Both the position numbers and the translations under genes were made by a program. Shown piece by piece: positions 51,589 to 60,952 of a stretch of DNA of 64,000 bases; position 1 is the first letter of the stretch; each line of letters starts with the position of its first letter. The notes under the pieces were generated by a model. The model did not search any database. It saw only the letters and a program-made list of their open reading frames with translations, and had not been told where the DNA came from. The stretch is from assembly GCA_965657645.1 (NCBI GenBank), contig CBFHOS010000001.1:248001-312000 (forward strand), read 5' to 3'. Origin of the DNA: CBFHOS01 sp965657645. GTDB lineage: Bacteria > Pseudomonadota > Alphaproteobacteria > Puniceispirillales > Puniceispirillaceae.

Positions 51589-52449
51589 TTAATTGCCAGA
51601 CGCGGCGTTGGCGGCTTCATCGGCTTTCTGTGCGTCGGCGGCAATATCTGCAAAGTCACGAACAGAGATATCAACACCGGCCCGCATTTCTTCTAGAATG
51701 CGTGCAAGATTTTGGCGAGACATGTTGTTAATGAGCTGGCCGCGCATTTCCTCAATTGACGGTGCAGGCTGGACGGAGCGGTCATTAACCTTGATCACAT
51801 GCCAGCCAAACTGGGTCTGTACAGGCGTTGCCGATACACTGCCGACAGGCTGTTCAAAGGCGGCTGCCTCAAAACTTGGAACCATCTGGCCGCGGCCAAA
51901 GGTGCCCAGATCACCGCCATTAGGGCCGCTAGGGCCGGTTGATTTTTCCTGTGCAACAGCGGCGAAATCGGCGCCATTATTCAATTCGGTGATGATGGCC
52001 TTTGCGGTGGCCTCATCATCAACCAGAATATGGGCGGCGCTTACCTGTTCACGCGATGCGGTATCGGCGACAAATGTATTATAGGCGTTAACAACGGCTT
52101 CTTCGGTGATTTGCGCACGGATCGTGTCGCCTAGATATGCCTCGGCCAAAATCCGGTCGCCAGCCATCTTCATCGCGGCGGCAACGAGCTCATTCTGGTC
52201 GAGATCGGCTTTGCGCGCGGCGGTGGCGGCAAGGCGGGTATCAACAACATCGGCCACAAGTTGATCAAAATATGTGTTTAGCGGCTGTTGCCGATATTGC
52301 TCTGGCAATGTCTCGGCGGCCTGCATGACTTCGTCCAACCAGATTGTCTCGCCGCCAACAGTGGCAACGGCAATGCGCTCTTCGGCGATCACGGCACTAG
52401 AGAGGAACATCATCGGAACAATAATAAGCGTGCGTAATAGGCGTTTCAT
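51589..52449 (-). CDS. Periplasmic parvulin-type peptidylprolyl isomerase
   Basis: 286 residues from ATG 52449. Signal peptide (hydrophobic residues 7-20, cleavage after AVIA). SurA-like N-terminal helical part (about 25-130) and a parvulin domain (about 135-235) with AAHILVDDE, GGDLGTFGRGQMVPSFE and FGWHVIKV. A folding factor for exported proteins. It is divergent from secA. Confidence 0.88.
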   Translation of the reverse strand: MKRLLRTLIIVPMMFLSSAVIAEERIAVATVGGETIWLDEVMQAAETLPEQYRQQPLNTYFDQLVADVVDTRLAATAARKADLDQNELVAAAMKMAGDRILAEAYLGDTIRAQITEEAVVNAYNTFVADTASREQVSAAHILVDDEATAKAIITELNNGADFAAVAQEKSTGPSGPNGGDLGTFGRGQMVPSFEAAAFEQPVGSVSATPVQTQFGWHVIKVNDRSVQPAPSIEEMRGQLINNMSRQNLARILEEMRAGVDISVRDFADIAADAQKADEAANAASGN

Positions 52450-52808
52450 CGGATACCCTTTTGGAATTGTTACGTTATGTGGCTGGCTATAAAACGCCAA
52501 CCATAGCAAACTATGGCGTTGAAATCTGTTGGTTTAATGCGGCTTTTAAGGCTAATCGTCAATTGATTTTGCTAGCTGAATTTATCGCGCTAACGAGAAA
52601 ACGCTAGTGTAACGCCGGAAAAGATAATGACAAGCCTTGCCCAAAAGGTGCAAATAGCGCGGATATTGGGGAAAACAAGGTGCGCATATGGCGTGCCATT
52701 TGATTGACAATATTATGCCTAATGATTATCTCCAATCAGTCGGCGGATTGATCTGTCACCATCGGGCAAATGCCGAACAGGCATGAAGGCTGGATAAAGG
52801 GAGTTACA
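52450..52808. other. 359-bp divergent region between the parvulin gene and secA
   Basis: A hairpin-forming inverted repeat (AACGCCA at 52493-52499 with TGGCGTT at 52514-52520, and CCATAG with CTATGG inside) lies in the parvulin leader. For secA the only promoter-like signal is TTGACA at 52704-52709 with a poor -10 (TTATCT at 52726). The rest shows nothing recognisable. Confidence 0.5.
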
Positions 52809-55403
52809 ATGTTTGGTGCTTTGGCGAAGAGCCTTTTTGGGGATGCAAATGACCGTGTCGTTGCAAAGCTTGCTCCTCAGGTAGATGCGATAAATGCGCT
52901 TGAAGATAAAATGGCGGCATTGGATGACGCAGCTCTTCGTGACAAGACGGATGAATTTCGGGCACGGCTGACTCAAGGCGAAACGCTAGACGCGCTATTG
53001 CCAGAGGCGTTTGCCCTTGTTCGTGAAGCGGGAAAGCGCACGCTAGGTCAGCGCCATTTTGACGTCCAGATGATGGGCGGCATGGCGTTGCATAATGGTA
53101 AGATTGCCGAGATGAAAACTGGTGAGGGTAAAACCCTCGTTGCGACTTTGGCGGTGTATCTAAATGCGCTCGAAGGCAAGGGCGTTCATGTTGTGACAGT
53201 GAATGACTATCTGGCGTCTCGTGATGCCGGATGGATGGGTCAGGTCTATCAATTCTTGGGCATGAGTGTTGGGGTTATCCTTGGTCAGATGGATGATGAT
53301 ACCCGCCGCGCGGCCTATGCGTGCGATGTAACCTATGGCACCAATAACGAGTTTGGCTTTGACTATCTGCGGGATAATCTGAAATTCCGGCTAGAGGATA
53401 TGGTCCAGCGCGATCATCATTTTGCGATTGTTGACGAGGTCGATTCGATCCTGATTGACGAAGCCCGCACACCATTGATTATTTCCGGCCCAACCGAGAG
53501 CAATTCAGAGCATTACCTGCTGGCCAATAAAATCGTTCCGGATTTTGTTGATGAGGATTTTGACCTTGATGAAAAGGGCAATTCGGTATCCTTGACCGAG
53601 GCTGGTATTGAACATGCTGAGGAATTGCTCCGCAGCGCCGGGCAGATGGGTGACGGCACGTTATATGACATTGAAAATGTCGGTTTGTTGCATCACGTCA
53701 ATCAGGCTCTTCGCGCGCACAAGCTGTTCCAGCTAGACACCCATTACATGGTCAAGGCCGGTCAGGTTGTGATCATTGATGAATTTACTGGACGGGCGAT
53801 GGATGGCCGCCGTTTCTCCGATGGTCTGCATCAGGCGATTGAGGCGAAGGAAAATGTCGAGATCCAAGCCGAAAACCAGACATTGGCGTCGGTTACCTTC
53901 CAGAATTACTTCCGCATGTATACAAAGCTGGCCGGCATGACCGGAACGGCGATGACCGAAGCGGGTGAATTTTCCGAGATTTACAATCTTGAAGTGATGG
54001 CGATCCCAACCAACCGTCCGGTCCAGCGTATCGATCATGATGATGAAGTCTATCGCACCAGCGCCGAGCGCGACGAAGCGGTTATCGGGTTGATCACAGA
54101 TTGTCGCTCACGCGGACAGCCAGTCTTGGTCGGCACTGTCAGTATTGAAAAATCGGAATCGTTATCTGCCGAGCTGAACAAGCGGAAGATCGAGCATAGC
54201 GTGCTGAATGCGCGTTTCCATGAAGAAGAAGCCAAGATCATTGCCCAGGCCGGTGTGCCGGGTGCGGTGACGATTGCAACCAACATGGCTGGTCGCGGAA
54301 CCGATATCCAACTTGGTGGTAATCTTGACATGCGCCTTGCGGATGTGGCTGGTGACGGTGAATTATCCGCCAAGCAACAGGCCGAGCTAACTGCAGAAAA
54401 TGAAAAGCTGAAAGCCGAGGCACTGGCGGCTGGCGGCCTTTATGTAATTTGTACCGAACGCCACGAATCACGCCGGATTGATAACCAGCTTCGGGGCCGG
54501 ACAGGACGTCAGGGTGATCCGGGCGGTTCAAAGTTCTTCTTGTCATTGCAAGATGATCTGATGCGGATTTTTGGATCAGAAAAACTTGACGGCATGCTGC
54601 AAAAGCTTGGGCTGGAAGAGGGTGAGGCCATCATTCATCCGTGGATCAACAAAGCTGTTGAAAAGGCCCAGACCAAAGTCGAAGCGCGGAATTTTGATAT
54701 TCGTAAACAATTGCTGAAATTCGACGATGTGATGAATGACCAGCGCAGTGTGATCTTTGAACAGCGCAAGGAAATCATGCGGGCCGATGACGTGCAGGAC
54801 ACTGTTACCGAAATGCGCCATGATGCGGCTGGCCAGCTGGTTGAGCGCGCTATTCCGGCGGGCAGTTACCATGATCAATGGCTGGCAGATCAGATGCGCG
54901 AAGACGCCAAGCGTGTTCTTGGTGTTGATGTTCCCGCCGCCGATTGGTTCAAAGAGGATGGCGTTGTTGAAGCCGAAATCGAGGAACGCCTGATCGCCGC
55001 GGCTGACCGCTACATGGCTGAAAAAGCTGTGCGGATTGGTCCGGATGTTATGCGTGTTGCGGAAAAATCATTGCTATTGCAAGTGCTTGACCAGCAATGG
55101 AAAGAGCATCTGCTCAGCCTAGATCAATTGCGTCAGGGTATTTCGCTTCGTGCCTATGCCCAAAAAGACCCGCTTAATGAATATAAGCGTGAAGCCTTTA
55201 TGATGTTTGAATCGCTGTTGGCTGGCCTGCGCGAGACTACAACAATGGTCCTTGCACATGTTGAATTGCGCCCGCCTGAAGAAGAGGCAAGCGAGGCCCC
55301 AGCGGCCGCACCTCCGCCAGAAGCACGGCGGAAAATTTCGCGTAACGAGCCGTGCCCATGTGGGTCAGGTCGCAAATACAAGCATTGCCACGGCAAGCTA
55401 TAG
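52809..55403 (+). CDS. secA: Preprotein translocase ATPase SecA
   Basis: Motor of the Sec export pathway. 864 residues from ATG 52809, preceded by AAAGGGAG. Walker A MKTGEGKTLVATL is near residue 100, and the DEVDSILIDEARTP block near 208. Helicase motif NMAGRGTDIQLGG is near 494, and the C-terminal zinc motif NEPCPCGSGRKYKHCHGK is intact. An in-frame ATG at 52770 is not conserved. Confidence 0.97.
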   Translation: MFGALAKSLFGDANDRVVAKLAPQVDAINALEDKMAALDDAALRDKTDEFRARLTQGETLDALLPEAFALVREAGKRTLGQRHFDVQMMGGMALHNGKIAEMKTGEGKTLVATLAVYLNALEGKGVHVVTVNDYLASRDAGWMGQVYQFLGMSVGVILGQMDDDTRRAAYACDVTYGTNNEFGFDYLRDNLKFRLEDMVQRDHHFAIVDEVDSILIDEARTPLIISGPTESNSEHYLLANKIVPDFVDEDFDLDEKGNSVSLTEAGIEHAEELLRSAGQMGDGTLYDIENVGLLHHVNQALRAHKLFQLDTHYMVKAGQVVIIDEFTGRAMDGRRFSDGLHQAIEAKENVEIQAENQTLASVTFQNYFRMYTKLAGMTGTAMTEAGEFSEIYNLEVMAIPTNRPVQRIDHDDEVYRTSAERDEAVIGLITDCRSRGQPVLVGTVSIEKSESLSAELNKRKIEHSVLNARFHEEEAKIIAQAGVPGAVTIATNMAGRGTDIQLGGNLDMRLADVAGDGELSAKQQAELTAENEKLKAEALAAGGLYVICTERHESRRIDNQLRGRTGRQGDPGGSKFFLSLQDDLMRIFGSEKLDGMLQKLGLEEGEAIIHPWINKAVEKAQTKVEARNFDIRKQLLKFDDVMNDQRSVIFEQRKEIMRADDVQDTVTEMRHDAAGQLVERAIPAGSYHDQWLADQMREDAKRVLGVDVPAADWFKEDGVVEAEIEERLIAAADRYMAEKAVRIGPDVMRVAEKSLLLQVLDQQWKEHLLSLDQLRQGISLRAYAQKDPLNEYKREAFMMFESLLAGLRETTTMVLAHVELRPPEEEASEAPAAAPPPEARRKISRNEPCPCGSGRKYKHCHGKL

Positions 55404-55446
55404 CCGCATTGCGAGTGGTTGTTTTAGGAATAACAGGTGATCCTGA

Positions 55447-55977
55447 ATGATCAAATATCAACTTCGCTGTGATGGCGCACATGAATTTGAAGGATGGTTT
55501 CAAAGCTCGGCCGCTTTTGATGATCAAAGTGCGCGCGGCCTAGTTAGCTGTCCTACCTGTGAAAGCATTGCTGTGAAGCGGGCGTTGATGACGCCCAATC
55601 TGGCCAGCCCGAAAACCCGCAAAGATAGCCCAATGAGAGGGCAAGGCGAGGCGCTTCCGGCTGAGAACCCCGCAACTGCACCTGCCATGTCGCCGGCCAC
55701 CTCACCTTCTGCATTACCGCCATCTGCGCCAGTGTTATCACCGGCCGCGGCAGAGAAAATGCAGGATCTAGTGGCTGATATGCGCCAGTTACAAGCCAAG
55801 ATCAAAGCCGAATGCCGTGATGTTGGAACGAATTTTGCCGAAGAAGCCCGCAAAATTCATTATGGCGAGGCAGAACCCAAAGGCATCTATGGACAGGCGA
55901 CAAGTGAGGAGCGCGAGGCGCTGGACGAAGAGGGTATCGATGTTGTCGATATCCCGTGGTTACCGCCCGATAATTGA
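55447..55977 (+). CDS. DUF1178 family protein
   Basis: 176 residues. N-terminal MIKYQLRCDGAHEFEGWF and a CPTC zinc-ribbon-like motif (about residues 37-40), a proline/alanine/serine linker (about 75-100), and a C-terminal helix with TNFAEEARKIHYGEAEPKG. This is the usual DUF1178 layout; function unknown. Follows secA by 43 bp. Convergent with ubiG. Confidence 0.87.
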   Translation: MIKYQLRCDGAHEFEGWFQSSAAFDDQSARGLVSCPTCESIAVKRALMTPNLASPKTRKDSPMRGQGEALPAENPATAPAMSPATSPSALPPSAPVLSPAAAEKMQDLVADMRQLQAKIKAECRDVGTNFAEEARKIHYGEAEPKGIYGQATSEEREALDEEGIDVVDIPWLPPDN

Positions 55978-55992
55978 TCTCGCATGATCTCT

Positions 55993-56058
55993 ATTAGGCC
56001 CAGCCCCCGCTTTGATTAGGCCCAGCCCCCGCTTAGATTAGGCCCAGCCCCCGCTGGC
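55993..56058. repeat. Three 22-bp units spanning the ubiG stop codon
   Basis: ATTAGGCCCAGCCCCCGCT plus three variable bases at 55993, 56015 and 56037. The third unit supplies the last six codons and stop of ubiG; the other two lie between ubiG and the DUF1178 gene. Confidence 0.95.
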
Positions 56059-56814
56059 GCCGTAATTGATCGCGAGTGAACTCACCCGCATAAACCCGCC
56101 GCTAGAAGAGCGTGATCCAAAAGCAAGCGCGCTTGGGCGCGGGGCAAAGCCAACAATGTCATCAAGGGCAATCCCGCAGGCGGCAAATTCAGCCCGCAAT
56201 TCCGCTGGTCGCACAAATTTAGCTGGATCATGCGTGCCTGCTGGTACCAGTTTGACCACATATTCAAGCGCAAATTTGGCAAAGAGAAGGGCTGGCAAGC
56301 TACGGTTAATCGTGGTGATAACAATCGTACCACCGGGGGCAAGCATGCTGGCAATGGCCCGGGCAAAGAGTTTCCGGTCACTCACATGCTCGATTACCTC
56401 GGAGGCATAAATCACATCGAATTGATGGTTCGTCTTGGCGCATTCACGGGCGAGATCCTCGGACATGATACAGCGATAATCGATATCCAGCCCTTGTTGT
56501 TCGGCATGAATCTTGGCCGCCTCAACGGCCGGGGCGGCGGCGTCAATGCCGGTAACATCCGCGCCCAACCGCGCCATTGGTTCGGCCAAAAGACCACCAC
56601 CACAGCCAATATCTAGAACCCGCAAACCGCTAAGCGGCGTTGCCTTATCGGCCATTGGATCGCTGGTTTGAAGACGCTTTATGCTGTCCAGGATATAATC
56701 CACGCGAATGGGCGTAAAGCGATGCAATGGCGCCATTGGGCCCTGCTCGTCCCACCAGCTATTCGACATTGCGGCGAAATTATCTATTTCTTTTTGGTCT
56801 GCGGTTGTTTCCAT
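56038..56814 (-). CDS. ubiG: Ubiquinone biosynthesis O-methyltransferase UbiG
   Basis: SAM methyltransferase for both O-methylations of ubiquinone. 258 residues from ATG 56814 (METTADQKEIDNF). WWDEQGPMAPLHRFTPIRVDYI near residue 20, SAM motif LDIGCGGGLLAEPMARLG near 72, and VIEHVSDRKLF near 140 are typical. The C-terminus reads INYG as usual, then ASGGWA encoded by the tandem array. The frame is open 111 codons upstream, but this would cross the lysC start and is rejected. Confidence 0.94.
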   Translation of the reverse strand: METTADQKEIDNFAAMSNSWWDEQGPMAPLHRFTPIRVDYILDSIKRLQTSDPMADKATPLSGLRVLDIGCGGGLLAEPMARLGADVTGIDAAAPAVEAAKIHAEQQGLDIDYRCIMSEDLARECAKTNHQFDVIYASEVIEHVSDRKLFARAIASMLAPGGTIVITTINRSLPALLFAKFALEYVVKLVPAGTHDPAKFVRPAELRAEFAACGIALDDIVGFAPRPSALAFGSRSSSGGFMRVSSLAINYGASGGWA

Positions 56815-56889
56815 AGGCTTGCCCCGAAGCGCCGATAAGGTTATGACTGCACCACTTTTACACTGAAGTTGCGGATAACATACGGCAAA

Positions 56890-58113
56890 ATGGCACTTAT
56901 TGTTCAAAAATTTGGTGGCACCTCGGTAGGTGACTTGGATCGCATTCGCAATGTGGCCCAGCGGGTAAAGACTGAGACCGATGCTGGTAACCATGTTGCA
57001 GTCGTCGTTTCGGCTATGGCTGGCACGACCAATCAGTTGGTTGAATGGGCTCGTGATATCGGTCCAATGCATGATGCGCGCGAATATGACACGATCGTGG
57101 CGACTGGCGAACAGGTTACTGTTGGCTTGTTGGCCATTGCCCTGCAAAATCTCGGGGTTGATGCACGGTCATGGCTTGGCTGGCAGATCCCGTTAAACAC
57201 GGACAGCATTCACGGCGCGGCGCGGATTGAGGATATTGATACTACCAAAATGCGCGAACGTGTTTTGGCGGGTCAGGTCGCGGTGGTGGCTGGATTTCAG
57301 GGCATTGCCCCCGATGGACGAATTGCAACCCTAGGGCGTGGCGGCTCTGATACATCAGCAGTGGCCCTCGCGGCGGCGTTGGGTGCAGAACGCTGTGACA
57401 TCTATACTGATGTTGACGGGGTTTACACAACTGACCCGCGAATCGCGCCAAAAGCGCGTAAATTGGACCAGATTACGTTCGAAGAGATGCTTGAATTGGC
57501 ATCTTCGGGCGCAAAAGTTTTACAAACACGCTCGGTCGCTATGGCGATGCGGCACAATGTTAACCTGCAGGTACGTTCCAGCTTTAATGACGCGCCGGGC
57601 ACCTTTGTGGTAAATGAGGATTCTATTATGGAACAGGAACAAATTAGTGGCATAGCCTACAGCCCTGATGAGGCAAAGATAACCATTGAGGGCCTGCCTG
57701 ACCATCCGGGCATTGCGGCGCGGGTTTTTGGCCAGCTAGCCGACAACCATGTCAATGTTGATATGATCGTACAGAGCGCCTCTACAACCACCCAGCGGAC
57801 AGATATTACATTTTCTGTTGGTCGGGGTGATGCTGCTCAGGCAGTTGAAATTATTGAGAAAAACAAAGACGAACTTGGTTATGAGGGCGTTGATTCTAAC
57901 GAGAATGTAACAAAGATCTCTGTCGTTGGCACTGCCATGCGTACCCAGCCCGGAGTGGCGAAGGCGATGTTCGAGACATTGGCCGAAAAGGGTATAAATC
58001 TGGAGGTGATATCAACATCTGAGATAAAGATTTCGGTGTTGATCGCGGCTGAATATACCGAGCTTGCCGTGCGTAGTTTACACACCGCTTTTGGTCTCGA
58101 TAATGATATTTAA
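56890..58113 (+). CDS. lysC: Aspartate kinase
   Basis: First step to lysine, threonine and methionine. 407 residues from ATG 56890. KFGGTSVGD at residues 7-15, GRGGSDTSAVALAAALGAERCDIYTDVDGVYTTDPR in the middle (quoted in part), and two C-terminal ACT domains (about 265-405) that would bind inhibitory amino acids. Divergent from ubiG with a 75-bp gap. Confidence 0.95.
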   Translation: MALIVQKFGGTSVGDLDRIRNVAQRVKTETDAGNHVAVVVSAMAGTTNQLVEWARDIGPMHDAREYDTIVATGEQVTVGLLAIALQNLGVDARSWLGWQIPLNTDSIHGAARIEDIDTTKMRERVLAGQVAVVAGFQGIAPDGRIATLGRGGSDTSAVALAAALGAERCDIYTDVDGVYTTDPRIAPKARKLDQITFEEMLELASSGAKVLQTRSVAMAMRHNVNLQVRSSFNDAPGTFVVNEDSIMEQEQISGIAYSPDEAKITIEGLPDHPGIAARVFGQLADNHVNVDMIVQSASTTTQRTDITFSVGRGDAAQAVEIIEKNKDELGYEGVDSNENVTKISVVGTAMRTQPGVAKAMFETLAEKGINLEVISTSEIKISVLIAAEYTELAVRSLHTAFGLDNDI

Positions 58114-58327
58114 AATAGCGGTTTGATATCCAATTTTAGTGTAATCTTGGGTGTAGTCTGGTGATTATCCCCCGAAAAATAACCCTATCAAGCACCGCTT
58201 CCAAACCAACTTTTATCAATAATTGTAAGGTTTTGGTTGCAAACATGGCAAAGGTGAGTAGGGTGGCATATTATGCATTTCTAAAGTGAATGCAGTAACG
58301 TAGCGAAAGTACGACCTGAAGGTTTAT

Positions 58328-59620
58328 ATGACGAACCGCGAAACAACGTTGCTCGAGAATACTGGCATCGACGAAATTGGCGAAGAGATTATGGCTGATA
58401 GCTATGAAGCTATCGGTGCGGATCTGCGCGCGGCACGAACCGATCGTGGGCTGTCACTTGATGAAGTCGCGCAGGAATTACGTTTCTCAAAAGCCTATAT
58501 CAGATATCTAGAAGACGGTACTTTCGACAGCTTGCCGGGTGCCACCTACGTTTCAGGCTACATCCGTAGCTATGCGCAGTTGCTGGATTTGGATGCGTCG
58601 GCAATGGTTGGCCGCTATCAATCTCTGCAAGCGCCAAGCGACGCAAAGCCAGCTTATAATTTTCCGGTAAATAGCCAAAAGCCGCAGCGCTCTGGCGCTG
58701 TCATGGCTTCGGTTGCGATTATTGCGGCTGTCATTGGGTATGGCGGATGGTATTGGGCCAACAAGCCCGGTCTAAATTCCGCCACGCCTAGCACGCAGAA
58801 TTCTGCCGCCGAGTTTGCTGCATTGAAAAATAATGAACTCAACGCATTGAATACCGATGAATTCGGTGAAGATGATAGCCTAGATGTTAGCGCTGGCGGT
58901 GAGACTGCAATCGTGAGCACATCATCAAATGAGACAAGTGCGCCGTCATCAGATGATACCGCGACGGAATCTTCAGAAAATGCGGTAACAGACATGGCGG
59001 GGAATACCGTCAATCAGGCGGTGTCTGATCCTGCCGCGCCGATGGCACCATTGGTAGATACCAACACCGCGACCATCACCGCTAGTAATGCCGCAGGTAA
59101 TGCTGATGATGCGGATGCAGATGCCGATACAAATACCGGCGAAGAGATGCCGGTGTTAGCAAGCGCCGATGATACGGATACAAATGTTGCGCAGAATAAT
59201 GCCGTGACTACGCCGCTGATCACAGAAACAGCTCCGGCCGTAAATAGTGACGATACGGCCGTGCTTGCCGAAACATCGAACGGATCAATCGGGGCCATTA
59301 GCGGGTCGAATGACCGGATGCCGAATGGCGGATCAGCAGTTGCCACATCGCGCGATCCTGCCAATGAGATCACCATCCGTGCGGTGGCCTCAAGCTGGGT
59401 TGAAATCGTGCGTAATGACGGTGAAGAAGTGATGACCAAGCTGATGCGGTCAGGCGACATATACCTGATCGATAGCGGTGAGAGTTTGTATCTCAGCACT
59501 GGCAATGCTGGTGGACTTGAATTTGTCCTTAATGACGGGCTTGTGCTGAGCGCTGGCGATGTTGGCGAAATTCTCCGTGATTTGCCGCTAAAGCCGGAAG
59601 GCCTCATTAATAAGCTGTAA
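58328..59620 (+). CDS. rodZ: RodZ-like HTH membrane protein
   Basis: 430 residues. Cytoplasmic HTH_25 domain (about 28-95: LRAARTDRGLSLDEVAQELR), one transmembrane helix (about 121-142), a long periplasmic low-complexity stretch rich in D, A, T, N and S (about 150-340), and a C-terminal DUF4115 domain (about 345-420, WVEIVRNDGEEV). RodZ links MreB to the cell-wall machinery. The rodZ-ispG-hisS order is the same as in E. coli. Confidence 0.9.
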   Translation: MTNRETTLLENTGIDEIGEEIMADSYEAIGADLRAARTDRGLSLDEVAQELRFSKAYIRYLEDGTFDSLPGATYVSGYIRSYAQLLDLDASAMVGRYQSLQAPSDAKPAYNFPVNSQKPQRSGAVMASVAIIAAVIGYGGWYWANKPGLNSATPSTQNSAAEFAALKNNELNALNTDEFGEDDSLDVSAGGETAIVSTSSNETSAPSSDDTATESSENAVTDMAGNTVNQAVSDPAAPMAPLVDTNTATITASNAAGNADDADADADTNTGEEMPVLASADDTDTNVAQNNAVTTPLITETAPAVNSDDTAVLAETSNGSIGAISGSNDRMPNGGSAVATSRDPANEITIRAVASSWVEIVRNDGEEVMTKLMRSGDIYLIDSGESLYLSTGNAGGLEFVLNDGLVLSAGDVGEILRDLPLKPEGLINKL

Positions 59621-59812
59621 AATCTGGGCCTCTACCCTATTCCAGCTTAATTTTTTAAAATACATGACCTGCTATTGATCCCAGATCGCCGCATATTGTG
59701 CGGTTGTTATGGTATTCTGATGCCTGACAGGCTATATCATAACCACACCTCCGATGCTTCACTTCATCGGGGATGCATTGTACTAATTATCGTTAATCCG
59801 GAGTGACCTAGC

Positions 59813-60952
59813 TTGGCTAACGCTTATCGTCCCTATCGCACTATTGAACGCCGCAAGAGCCGTCAGATTATGGTTGGCTCGGTGCCAGTTGGTGGCGATG
59901 CCCCGATTTCAGTGCAGACCATGACCAATACGCTGACCAGTGATATTTCTGGCACCTTGGCGCAAATCGAAGAGGCGGCGACAGCTGGCGCCGATCTTGT
60001 GCGCGTATCCTGTCCTGATCAAGACAGTACAGCCGCGCTGAAAACCATCTGCGCGAATAGCCCGGTGCCGATTATTGCCGATATTCATTTTCATTACCGC
60101 CGCGCCATTGAGGCGGCCGAGGCCGGGGCTGCTTGCTTGCGGATCAATCCCGGCAATATCGGTAATGAAGAACGTGTGCGCGAAGTTATCAAAGCCGCGC
60201 GTGATCACGGCTGTTCGATGCGCATTGGTGTAAATGGTGGCTCGTTGGAAAAGCATTTGCTGGAAAAATACGCGGAACCATGTCCAGAGGCGCTGGTTGA
60301 ATCCGCCCTAGAGCATGCGCGGATCCTACAGGATAATGATTTCCACGAATTCAAGATATCGGTAAAGGCATCCGATGTATTTCTTGCCGTTGCCGCCTAT
60401 CAGCAACTCGCCGAGGCGATCGATTGTCCTCTCCATATTGGCATTACCGAGGCTGGTGGCCTTCGGGCTGGTACGGTTAAATCGGCGATTGGCCTTGGCA
60501 ATTTGTTATGGTCTGGTATTGGCGATACAATGCGGGTGTCATTATCGGCGGATCCTGCCGAAGAGGTGAAGGCGGCTTATGAGATGCTGAAATCACTGGG
60601 GCTTCGCCGCCGCGGTGTGACGGTTATTTCCTGCCCATCATGTGCACGCCAGCAATTTGACGTGATCAAGACAGTGCAGGTTATCGAGGATCGGTTGCAA
60701 CATATCGATGTGCCGATCACCGTGTCGATTATCGGCTGTGTGGTGAACGGTCCGGGCGAGGCGCGTGAAACTGATATTGGTCTGACCGGCGGTGGTAAGG
60801 GAACGCACCAGATCTATGTATCCGGCATGGCTGATCACCGGCTGTCGAATGGCGATATTGTCGAGCATGTGGTGGGGATGGTCGAGGACCGTGTTGCCGC
60901 TATCAAAGCCGCCGCCGTTACTGATAGCTCCGACAAGAAAGAGGCAGTCTAA
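59813..60952 (+). CDS. ispG: 4-hydroxy-3-methylbut-2-en-1-yl diphosphate synthase
   Basis: 4Fe-4S enzyme of the MEP isoprenoid pathway. 379 residues from a TTG start at 59813 preceded by CCGGAG; there is no nearer ATG that keeps the conserved RRKSRQIMVG block. Cluster ligands C274, C277 (CPSCAR) and C309 plus E316 (GCVVNGPGE) are in place. Its TAA overlaps hisS (TAATG). Confidence 0.95.
   Translation: MANAYRPYRTIERRKSRQIMVGSVPVGGDAPISVQTMTNTLTSDISGTLAQIEEAATAGADLVRVSCPDQDSTAALKTICANSPVPIIADIHFHYRRAIEAAEAGAACLRINPGNIGNEERVREVIKAARDHGCSMRIGVNGGSLEKHLLEKYAEPCPEALVESALEHARILQDNDFHEFKISVKASDVFLAVAAYQQLAEAIDCPLHIGITEAGGLRAGTVKSAIGLGNLLWSGIGDTMRVSLSADPAEEVKAAYEMLKSLGLRRRGVTVISCPSCARQQFDVIKTVQVIEDRLQHIDVPITVSIIGCVVNGPGEARETDIGLTGGGKGTHQIYVSGMADHRLSNGDIVEHVVGMVEDRVAAIKAAAVTDSSDKKEAV

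Noticed and set aside
10682..56058. Possible CRISPR arrays
   Set aside because: Repeats are 6-24 bp, directly abutting with no spacers, and no cas gene is present.
56815..57147. 111-codon N-terminal extension of ubiG
   Set aside because: It would overlap the lysC start in antisense and is absent from the UbiG family; METTADQ at 56814 is the usual start.
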